A stretch of DNA of 64,000 bases, taken from assembly GCA_010094045.1 (NCBI GenBank), contig ML986671.1, positions 62,001 to 126,000 on the forward strand, written 5' to 3'. The position numbers were made by a program, and so were the translations under genes. The DNA is from Lojkania enalia. Taxonomy: Eukaryota > Ascomycota > Dothideomycetes > Pleosporales. How positions within the stretch are numbered: the stretch's first letter is position 1; the number at the start of each line of letters is the position of its first letter. The notes below the pieces were generated by a model that searched no databases, had not been told where the DNA came from, and saw nothing but the letters and a program-made list of their open reading frames with translations. Of this stretch, positions 33,541-42,647 are shown piece after piece.

Positions 33541-35807
33541 CTAGCCGTGGGTAGCATTCGAGAGTACTCCTGCCGCCTGAAAATCATTTTGGAGTTCACC
33601 CACAGTGTCTCCACAAAGTCCCTTAAGAAAGTCATAAGGATCCTTAATAGAACGACTATTCCAAGAGGCCGTGTCGAGTGCAAGCCGTGCTTCTTTGTAC
33701 TCTAGCCCAATATTAGTATCCGAATTCTGATGTGAAGCCGAAGTATTCGTTAAAGGGTCCTGATTGTGGAATCTAGCAGCGAAAAGCCGGACAGGGAGAT
33801 GAAGGTACTGCAGCGGGAAGGACTCAGCAGAGTAGTTCTGATGCAAGAAAGGTCTAGTTACACCCTCGAGAGGTAGTTCACAGAGGAGCCTGCGAACAAA
33901 TGCTTGTAGGCATAGGCTGTAGAAGGCGGAGAGCCACCAATGAGTACTGCGCATATTTTCCTTCAAGAAGAATACTTGTGAGAGTTCTTTAAAATATGTG
34001 CTGAGATTTATATCGAGCTCTGCAATACAGTTGATCTTGCAGCCAACAGCTGCCGAGCAGGCGCTATGCACGCTGGACTGACAGACACTGTCTTGACTCC
34101 GAAAGACCTCAAGGCAATTGCGTAAGCAAATTAGTGACTGAGCAACTAATTGATCCTGCTGAGTATTAGCGCCCAACAGTAAGGTGATAATGGCCAAGTT
34201 AGGACTTACACTATCTATTTGCGCTTGGTACCCCGCTGCCCTGTAAAGAAGAGATGCTAAGTCCGGAAGCCAGCGACTGGTTTCCAATGAGAAAATTTCC
34301 CATTTAGTCTGCGGTTGCCCTGGCCGCGATCGAAGCTGTTTAATTTCCCAATTAATGACCAAAACGCATTGCAGTAACGGCTTAAGCCGAATGTAAACTA
34401 TTGAAGTATTGTCGATATAAAAAGTACAGCCGTGACTGGAAGACGCATCCCCAATAGTCCATCCGTCCACACTCTCGACGATTGCAGCAAGGTTTTGAGT
34501 CGCTATATGCCTGTCGCGTTCATCGTTGGACCTCTGTATGTGTGCATTGCAGGTAGCGGCATCCTGAGTACTATCCAGGCTAGGATACGAATTTACTATT
34601 TGGAAAGGCAAATTAGCTGGGCACAACAAAAGACGAGTCATTCCATCTTCAATCCCGCCACGTCTGCATCCGACCTTTTGCCACTCGGATTTGTGCCTTG
34701 AAGCCGGACAATTCGAACAAGGCGTCTCAGGATTGTACTGGTTCTATTAGATTCATAAAGAAAAGGCCCTAGAGATTGCCTTACGGTTTTACGTAGAATT
34801 CTGCATCGCCAACAAGCACTGACCTTTTTCACCGCTTTCATAGCCGCCTTCTTAAAGCTATCCATGGGGCCGCGCCTACGAGAACCTGAGTTCCGCCTTG
34901 GGGGCCTGGAAGGATTCGCGTCGAATATAATCTCTTCGTAGCCTGTGCTAGTCATGCTGTTAACACTTGATCTACGAGTGAAAGCTTTCCGAATACGACT
35001 CCTTCCTCGGTTGCTCTGGGTACTTTGAATACTGCTGGTAGAGCTGGCTCGGCTGTATGCGCGATATGGCGAATTCTGTGCTTCAAAAGTGACGTTAATA
35101 GGAGTAGCGGAAGGCATTAACTGATCCTTTCGGATATATTTCCTCAGGTCGATGATGGGGGTATTAGAATCGAGGTAAGATAGATCCGGGAAACTCAGGT
35201 CGATAAAGCGGGAATTAGAATCGAGGAAAGATTGATCCGGGAAAGTGGTAAGTTGATGATCTAAAGGACTCGAATAGTTCATATGTAGATCCAGCAAATT
35301 TACGAGTTTCGTTTGATCAGTGAAATACCCCCCATCGATAGGCTGCCAGTCAACGTCGGAAATAGAACCAACGAGGTTCGGAGGTCCCACACTATCTTCC
35401 TGGCTGTATTTGCCATAGTCATATGAAAACTCGTCGAAGATCCCTGGCGAATCTTCTACTTCTAACGACTGCCTCGTTGATGAAGACTGTGCACCATTCA
35501 AGCTTTCGTTGTCGAGAAGCGAAGAACTTGGGGGCGGGGGAGGCCGGCTCACTCTTGCAGTCTGATCAGCTAAGCTGTACTCGTACTCTAGCCCAATATG
35601 ATGAGCAATCACATGAAAGGCGCTTTGTTGGACATTATTGAGATCTTTAAAAGTGTGATAGTCCTCAGAGAAGTCAGTTTTGAAGAGCAGAAGCTAGCCA
35701 TAGACCGACAATGCCCAAGGGTCGTTGAGATCTACAATGGTTAGTAGAATCCCAATTAAGTCAAGAGCTAACTACTTCCCGACGCCAACGATGGCATTTG
35801 AGGCCAT
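33541..35807 (-). pseudogene. C6 (Zn-cluster) fungal regulator-like gene, disabled
   Basis: The main frame runs from about 35691 to 34785, a 47-bp intron follows (34784..34738, CTAAT branch, CAG), then 34737..33541. It encodes an N-terminal segment ending GLEYEYSLADQTARVSR, Ser/Pro-rich linkers, a basic region, and a zinc cluster CWRCRILRKT + YNPETPCSNC followed by the last Cys in KVGCRRGG, then a helical C-terminal region of about 370 residues. The third cluster ligand is Tyr instead of Cys (spacing C-x2-C-x6-Y-x5-C-x2-C). A TAG at 35696..35694 interrupts the conserved upstream block DPWALSVYG/LLLF. A plausible start ATG is at 35807 but no in-phase splice joins it. The family is presumed nuclear and DNA-binding; this copy is likely inactive. 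Confidence 0.7.
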
Positions 35808-36433
35808 AATTCCATTAGTATGTGAAGAGTGAAGACTATGGATATGTGTAAGGCGGAGTGAGTCAACGGCCTTGGTGTAGCTTCTGTGAACACATGTAAT
35901 TCATTTCACAGACAGTACGAAATTGGTATTCCTCCTGGGAGAATTGCGGAAGATCAGAGGGTATTATTTGATAGGAAAGAATAGGTAGCGGTGACGAAGA
36001 AGGCTGGCCTCGAGCCGCGGTCATCTATTTCGGGAAAAGCGGTCTTCCTTTACGCTAACCTAAAATAGGGACCACCTCTTCTGTAGGCTACTTCAGAAAG
36101 ACGGCTACATAATTTCAGGGAGACCGAGCAAGTCGGTCTAGAAAACAACAATATATAAAATTAAGTTCTCATCCCGACTGCGGCCTCCCACGACTGCTCC
36201 ATTTTCATTCGATAACCTCCAATTGTTTGTTTTGATTGATAAGAGGGAGAAATTTAGAGGATTAAGAAAAATAAATAGTAACTCATTTCAAAGATACAAG
36301 GTCCTAAATTAAGCCTTACCCGATTTTTTTAAGATCTCTTAACGCTGTGTGTCAACTCACGTGGTCTGAGAAATCTTACGCCCACGTGATCGTCTAGTTC
36401 ACCAACCGTAACCCAGCAAGACAACCTTGGTCC
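35808..36433. other. Intergenic between divergent disabled regulators
   Basis: It separates the C6 gene from the C2H2 relic. AT-rich with CACGTG-like sites near 36359-36390 (CTCACGTGG, CCCACGTGA), typical bHLH/E-box cores; their use is unknown. Confidence 0.4.
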
Positions 36434-36817
36434 ATGGAACATCACGAAATCATTCTTCATTCCTCAATTGAAGGATGCATTTCTTCGACTGTTTGTCTTT
36501 CATCGGAGCAGAAAGACCGCTCACAGTCACCAACCCAGGCTCGATTCGTTTGTCCCTTACCAGGATGTGCTTCTACCTTCTCTCGCAAGTATGAACTTAT
36601 CCGTCATATTAGGACGATCCACAGTCCAAAGAAGACATGCATTTATTAAGCTTGCACCTACGCGACCGCACGGAGAGACAAAATGAACGAGCATATTCGC
36701 AAAAAGCACTCGATTGAAAGTGAGTACAAAACACCTTCACCCATTGATTTCAACCTGAGAGATCTTAGAAGTATCAGCAGAGCCGGTAGTCTCTGCTCGA
36801 TAGTCACCGATAATTGA
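36434..36817 (+). pseudogene. C2H2 zinc-finger protein relic
   Basis: The ATG at 36434 opens a frame with a first finger FVCPLPGCASTFSRKYELIR followed by H-x4-H (HIRTIH). A second finger (ACTYATARRDKMNEHIRKKH) lies in the same frame, but a TAA at 36647-36649 separates them where Gln or Glu would be expected. The frame then continues to 36817. Tandem fingers of this type act as DNA-binding domains of small fungal regulators. CAA to TAA is a C-to-T change, though GAA is also possible. A GTGAGT at 36719 might start an intron leading to the frame at 36822-37055, so the 3' end is uncertain. Confidence 0.55.
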
Positions 36818-37286
36818 GGGCTTGGGACAAGTTGGCACTTTTTGGCAAAACCGTATTTTCGAAACCCCGAGCATCAGGCCTAGCCACAACTTGCCGAGTC
36901 TGCCGGATTGGCCCTGCTATGTTCCCGGAAATTCTGAAACCGATTGGCTGAGGGAACTGTCACTGAATTTAGAGAGGGTGGGAGAGGTGTCGGGTACCAG
37001 TGGGCTAATGATAGAGGTCTATGAGCCCGTAGCGGAGCTGTCGAACATGTGTTAAGCTGGTGGATGTTGCCTTTGAAAAAAAAAAAAAATTTTAAAATTA
37101 GCACATGTATTTCGAACGAAAGCAAATCAAAGCAGAGTTCTTAGTTTTTGAATGAAGTGATCCAGCATATAGATGGAATGGCATGGGTGATATGGAGCCA
37201 GCATTCACAGGGAATCGAACTGGCGGAAAGAATAGTCATTGGGATCCCATTCAAAAACCCATTTTCCAAAATTGGCTCGCCTTATT
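36818..37286. other. Intergenic or decayed 3' part of the C2H2 gene
   Basis: A 77-codon frame (36822-37055) with acidic, Leu-rich sequence could be a last exon of the C2H2 gene, but no family is recognised. An A-run followed by T-rich sequence lies at 37077-37095. Confidence 0.35.
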
Positions 37287-38648
37287 TTACCATTTGTTGA
37301 AACCGGGAGCGAAGCCCTCAAGTGCGGTCGCTTTCTGAAGTTTATTAAAGCACACACTTTGAAAGTTTCTTCTCTCTTCACACTCGCACCGGCAACCTAT
37401 GCCACCATCTTGCTCTTCAGCCCATTTTCCACTCTCGGAACCTAATACATCAGAATTCGGTAGTTGTCCGCCTCGAGCATTTGCAGGACAGACTATCCAT
37501 GGGTCATGATAGTACCCGAAATCTCGGAAGTGATGGAGCTGGTGAGGCTCCAGAAGCAAAGCTGCAGCCAAGGAATGAACGGAGGCGTCTCCCCACTAAC
37601 CCTTCGTCAGCACGATCTGACAAAATCTTAAATATACTGTGAGCTTACACGTTCAAAATAGAAACCGCCATTCCTATCCAAATAGTCAAAAACTTCTCGG
37701 TATTCGGGGCCACGGAAGAAATCCAAATCCGCGATCTCAAAGTTGCTCCAGTAATGGCAAAGGTTCCACGCATCGCCTGAAGCGTCACGCCAGGACTGAG
37801 AACTCAAAAGACTACGGAAAGGAAAAGGTATCCATGACGGGTTGATCATTGATTTCCAAAGCTCAGTAGTCTTTATACGCTTCTCCTTTTTATAATCGCT
37901 AATCAGACGAAACAGGCTTGGTACGGTATTATCAAGTTCCCACAACGCAACAGTATAACCGTACTTCTTACCGTGTTTGGCCATTTCGACAAAGGGGTCG
38001 TATGTTATTGCACAATAAAACTGAACATGTGGCTCGACACGCCAATACCACTTATACTGCTTCAATGCTTTTACATCGTAGAACTTGCTGCGGTCCAGTT
38101 AGCATTTAGTCGATGGACGCGGTGAATTTTTTTGAATCTGACCCTGAGTAAAACCGACACATATGATGATAGCTCTCCATCCCTCCCCTATGGATGCCGT
38201 TCGCGTCTTGTGTTGCCATACTCGCCTTGGCATCATCCTTGTTTATCCACTCCGGATAATCGAACATCTCAGAAGGAATTACTTCGAATTTGGCCTCTCC
38301 ACTCACGGTCTCCGTCATTTTAGTAATGAACTCATTGCTCCATTGCTGATCGTTCAAAAACACAACAGGATAGTGGAACCACCGATTGAAATGATCTTCC
38401 AGGGATTGTATTGTCGCTATCGCACTATCCAGGTCCTCGTTCCGCGCTAACATAATTATTGTCGCATTTTCCCGCGGTGCATCGGTCTTGGGTTCCCGAC
38501 ACCCGACTTGAAATGGCGTATCGAGAGGTTGCGATGCTCTAGGGACATGGTAATAGTATTGATGGAAGAGATCCTCCAGAGCTAAGCCCAGGAATATCGT
38601 TAGGAGAACCCGAAATCGTGTAGACCGCCATTTTGGAAATCGTGGCAT
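37287..38648 (-). CDS. Alpha-1,2-mannosyltransferase, GT15 (KRE2/MNT1/KTR) family
   Basis: Three exons: 38648..38143, 38087..37649 and 37595..37287, with introns of 55 and 53 bp (CTAAC and CTGAC branch points); 417 residues. The ATG at 38648 was chosen; the upstream in-frame codon is TTG. A type II membrane topology is expected from the hydrophobic segment VLLTIFLGLALEDLF (about residues 14-28) after a short basic tail. Family blocks are ATIIMLARNEDLDSAIATI, PVVFLNDQQWSNEF, MCRFYSG across splice 1, YWRVEPHVQFYC, HYWSNFEIADLDFFR, and FERWGDASVHS across splice 2. The enzyme transfers mannose from GDP-mannose to O- and N-glycans in the Golgi lumen. Appears intact although its neighbours are pseudogenes. 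Confidence 0.93.
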
Positions 38649-39074
38649 TGCCGAACTTAACAATGCCAGTTAGACAGTCAAGGGTGGGTTGATAGGTACG
38701 GTGCGTGTTGATATTCTCATATGCGCTAGCGTGGACAGAGGATCAATCGTCTGTGGCTTAGACTTGTGCTCGAAACAGGGGAAATCTATAAATAGAGATT
38801 CACGTGATTGCACCTCGATTCATCTTACATAAAGTTTATACTTTTCTATTTTGGTGATATACTCAAATTATCCTATCGAAGGTTATTGGAAGTGTCTTGG
38901 AGAGTAACTATCCTTAACCGCAAAAATCATGCCGCATTAATTACCACAGACATTAGTAACTTAAGTATATATCCGAAATACGTAACAAAGCTCACTCCTA
39001 TACTCATACGTCATCGTTGTATAATTATGTGCGGAAAGATTTTCTAACACATGATACGGTATAGAAGGCTCCAA
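38649..39074. other. Intergenic
   Basis: Upstream of the GT15 gene and downstream of the HET gene. AT-rich; includes a CACGTG site near 38800. No gene supported. Confidence 0.45.
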
Positions 39075-40784
39075 TTATAACATATACGAGCATTCCTCCC
39101 ATAGTCCAGCTGGTACCAGAATCTCGTCCTCGATGTCATAATTCTTTGATTCAATATGTATAGCCTTATTGTTTTCGGACGAATCTAGCCATGAGCAGAA
39201 CCCGATTCGGGACCAAGATTCGGATGTCTGTGAAGGATCACGCAGAACAAGGAGTCCGATCTTGAAGCTTGCATTCCAGGCTGCTTTCAAGGGATCCCGA
39301 AGGCTGTGAAGACCTGACCGCACTGAGCCAAGATATAGCACACGGTAATTTTTTATGGGTTCCGGCAGCATTGTATGGAACGAAGGAAGATCCGACACCT
39401 TCGAGGTGGTATCAGCAAATTCATCGGCGGTGTCATTTGCCGTAGCAATGACATGAATCGTTCTGCATGAACTAGACTCAGTCGCATCTAGATATACTCG
39501 GGGTTGGCACTCCAGAGGCCGCGCTTTTCGTTTGGTAAAGACGCTTTCCCAAACCGTGAGGAGATCTTTTAAGTTACACGAAGCACCCGTAAAGAGCGGC
39601 CGATTCTGCGGACCATTTTCAATCCGGCTACTAGGATTTGAGCTGAATGGGAAAAGAAACAGCAGTGGTATATGAATACTGCGACTCAGCTTCCATGTCT
39701 CCTGTCTTGGCACTGACTTTTCGTGGAGGAAAAGTTGGGCGCCTATTAGTTCATTTCTGTTTAATCGAAGACTAAAGGTATCCATTAGGGATCTTAGGTC
39801 ATTATGTGGATCCATTTTTATGTTGTAGACCTGCATAATACCATAGACTGAGTCAAGAGGGTCCATAGCCGTTCTCTTGGCCGAGGCTCCGTACAACACG
39901 GCCGCGTTGCGGCATCCGAGCGAAAGAATGCCAGAGTCTACGATGTGGCGGCATATTTCCTGAGCAACGGGTGCCGGATCACGGTTGAATTTAGTCCAGA
40001 TTTTCCAGCACATGGAGTTCACCCATGTGAGGTGGACCGGTCTGTGAATTTGCGTGTCTTTTCTGTCCAAGAAAAGGGAATGCTCGAGTAGGTCGCCAGA
40101 CCGTGATAGGAGGTCTGGCTCGCATAGATAGGCTTCTTGGAGCGTCCATAAAGACGTAAACCATGGCTGCGCACTAATATCATTGAGCGCTCTGGAAACC
40201 TCGTTGAGGGATGGAGTGGTAATGTCTTGTGTAGGTACAAGGCGGTATCTCGACATCTGTGGTTCCTCTTGTGAAAGATCATATGCTTCTATGATATACA
40301 GCGATCGCAACATATCTTGAGTAGTCCACGGCACGACCCACGCATAGACAAAAGATGCACGCTTGTAGATTGCAACCTGGTTATTGATTTCATCCAATTT
40401 GATTTTCGGGTCACCTTGATCGATGCAAGCTATGTCAAGCCAGATGAAGTCGACATTCCCATTCTCGGCTGCCTTCCTAATTGCAGCATTAAATTCTTCA
40501 ACGGTGAAATGTGATGGTTGTATACCAGGTATCTTCCAGGACACGTTCTTGATTTTAATAGCATCAGAGTCATCAGCCGCCCATCGACCCCATGTATATG
40601 AAATTGCATTATAGGCAGGCGCCTTGATTCCTTTATAGACATCTACTCCTTGTCTTTCCACAGAGGTCATGGATCGCACATGTAGAAGTCGTCTTGGCCA
40701 ACCATTTAATGTATGATTCCCTTCGTGGCGCAAACCCTTTCCGTATTCGGCCGTGTCCTCATCGTTGAACTTAATGTGGGGCAT
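39075..40784 (-). CDS. HET-domain (heterokaryon incompatibility) protein A
   Basis: A single exon of 569 residues starting at the ATG at 40784. HET-domain blocks: the N-terminal WPRRLLHVRSMTSVE, YNAISYTWGRW (the domain start), FIWLDIACIDQ (central block), then AQPWFTSLWTLQEAYL and, further on, DPLDSVYGIMQVY. The rest is a variable C-terminal region ending WSRIGFCSW. HET proteins trigger cell death after fusion of incompatible strains, acting through the HET domain, which has a TIR-like fold; the partner or ligand cannot be inferred here. It is clearly paralogous to the gene at 47410-49149 on the opposite strand over the whole length. No stop or frameshift. Confidence 0.92.
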   Translation of the reverse strand: MPHIKFNDEDTAEYGKGLRHEGNHTLNGWPRRLLHVRSMTSVERQGVDVYKGIKAPAYNAISYTWGRWAADDSDAIKIKNVSWKIPGIQPSHFTVEEFNAAIRKAAENGNVDFIWLDIACIDQGDPKIKLDEINNQVAIYKRASFVYAWVVPWTTQDMLRSLYIIEAYDLSQEEPQMSRYRLVPTQDITTPSLNEVSRALNDISAQPWFTSLWTLQEAYLCEPDLLSRSGDLLEHSLFLDRKDTQIHRPVHLTWVNSMCWKIWTKFNRDPAPVAQEICRHIVDSGILSLGCRNAAVLYGASAKRTAMDPLDSVYGIMQVYNIKMDPHNDLRSLMDTFSLRLNRNELIGAQLFLHEKSVPRQETWKLSRSIHIPLLFLFPFSSNPSSRIENGPQNRPLFTGASCNLKDLLTVWESVFTKRKARPLECQPRVYLDATESSSCRTIHVIATANDTADEFADTTSKVSDLPSFHTMLPEPIKNYRVLYLGSVRSGLHSLRDPLKAAWNASFKIGLLVLRDPSQTSESWSRIGFCSWLDSSENNKAIHIESKNYDIEDEILVPAGLWEECSYML

Positions 40785-41326
40785 TTAATTGAACTAGGAC
40801 TTAAATTTTATCAATCTACGGGTTTTGAAACGAAAGCAATTAAGAAAGGAAGGACTCTGTCGGCCTCCAGGAGCTTCGGCTAGCAATCTTTGTCCGGAAC
40901 TCTCTCTTCGGGTTTAGTGCAATCCCTGCGCTAATCCATATCAGGCATTGCTCCTCCACTAACCCCCATAATTGTGTAGCCGTAGATCGCTTTAAAGCGT
41001 TCCTTAGCTTTTAGACTGTGCTAAATGTACGTGTATTGCTTTAGTTCTGGGCGGCCCCTATATAATAGCGTTTGCATTTCAAGTCTAGGGAATCTCCGGT
41101 ATTACGGGCATGTATCTTCTATTTTAGTTTCTACACCTATAAAGCCTAACATCCTCTATCTTATAGGTCTGCTATTCATGCTTCCTACGTGAATCTGCTT
41201 ATTAGTATGCTATTCCACAGGTTCTATAACTATAGAGAATGTACTTCTTCTATTCGTGCTTCCTGCATGCATCCGCCTATCGGTATACCTTGCTGTTACT
41301 AACCTATGGACCGCTGGTACCACGTA

Positions 41327-41346
41327 ACGACTGCCGTGGCAGTCGT
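41327..41346. repeat. Near-perfect 20-bp palindrome
   Basis: ACGACTGCC and GGCAGTCGT are exact reverse complements separated by GT. It may be an element end or a binding site; nothing else identifies it. Confidence 0.6.
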
Positions 41347-41369
41347 ACACAGCGCCGGGGCCTTATTTA

Positions 41370-41507
41370 TGTTAGGTCGGTTAGGAGTGGGGCTTCAGTG
41401 AAGAGAGAGTATTAGGATCGCCTGTTCTTTGAATGTAACAAGTATATTCGTAGAATTGCTCTTTCAAAATAACTACGCAAGACTCAATCTACAAAGGAAA
41501 TCTATCA
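41370..41507 (+). mobile_element. Candidate solo LTR (copia-like ends), uncertain
   Basis: 138 bp starting TGTTAGGTCGG and ending AATCTATCA. The flanks are ATTTA (41365-41369) and ACTTA (41508-41512), four of five matching, the difference being C/T. There is no second copy in the window, so the ends are inferred from TG/CA and the near-duplication only. Confidence 0.35.
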
Positions 41508-42647
41508 ACTTATATAGAAAGGTCCAAGACCGCCAAGCCTTGCTTGTCAGGTCTGTCAGGTCTGTCCTGTCCTTGCTTAGCACCAGGACACCCAGGACAT
41601 ACCTGCCATAGTCACGTGCATAGGTCGTGCCATGCCTCATCATCTAGCCAATCATCTCCCCAGTTCCCGCAGTCCCACTGCTCACTGTCCGATGGTTGGT
41701 CTACAACATGCATCCGCCTGTTGTCTACTTGTTGGCCTTCATCTGAGTAGGCTCCCACAGTGGCTGATGTTGGATCAAGCCCTAGCCACAGAGGCGGTGC
41801 CTCTTGGCGTTCTGTGTCCATAACACTTGCTAGGCTATGGCGTGTTTAATCTTCTCGTACATTCTTAAATCTCCTCTTGAGTAATTGTAATATTAATATC
41901 TAATTATAGGGGAAAACTTAGGCACGAAGAAAGACTATAGAAATACTATTAGTAATACTAGTAGGTATTGCTCCACGTTGTTAGTTACATATGTATTTCC
42001 ATCTTCATCATCCTCATTCTCGACCTACCTAAACAATACCCTCCGGTTCTTCTTTTTCTTGCCTCTCCTTCTTTAGTATAGTAGCTGCAATTTTTTTTTA
42101 AACTGCCTTCACCGCAAAGTTTCGGATCAGTGCAACTGTTTTAAGAGTCGTATCTAACGTTGCGTCACCAGGTCTTTCTAGATATGGTGATGATCCTTGC
42201 CGCAAAGCCAAGCTTCAGCCAGACGATCGAAATCATTGTCGTTAGTTTTAGCCATATCAGTACGCGCGATCTTCTATGGGAGTCTTTGAATGGATGTATA
42301 TTTTGCCGGAATACGTTCGGGACACGGTGTTATTTCCCTCGTCGGTCGTTTACAGTGGTACTGTTGATACTCCTAGTCAAATTTGATCCCGGGGAGATCC
42401 TCTGGGGACCGAGCTGGGATAGTCTCCGACCGAGTTGGAGCCATGGCAGAAGAACGGATGTAGAGCCGAGAGAAAAATCTTGGAAATTGCAGGCGAATGC
42501 CCTTGTTATACATATGCGGCATGTTTTACATGTACCAAACAATGACTGCGAAAGATGTCAGCGAGAACTAACCTCCGCCTTCTGGTCAAAGAATTGGCGT
42601 TACAACAAATAATTTTCAAAGAGAGGCATATGTCTCTTACAAAGGGA

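Larger units (their letters stand above)
40785..42647. other. Intergenic, TE-derived and AT-rich
   Basis: About 1.9 kb with no supported gene. It contains a 20-bp palindrome, a candidate solo LTR, and two diverged units of about 80 bp near 41160-41290 (TTCATGCTTCCTACGTG versus TTCGTGCTTCCTGCATG) that differ mainly by C/T and G/A changes. A 150-codon frame (42160-42612) starts at TTG and has no domain. Confidence 0.45.

Noticed and set aside
33019..35807. Fusion of the C6 regulator and the Rua1-type domain into one gene.
   Set aside because: A stop codon ends the C6 frame at 33541 and no donor/acceptor pair in the 54-bp gap joins the frames in phase.
42160..42612. Open frame of 150 codons on the plus strand.
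   Set aside because: Opens with TTG, has no recognisable domain, and lies in transposon-derived AT-rich DNA.
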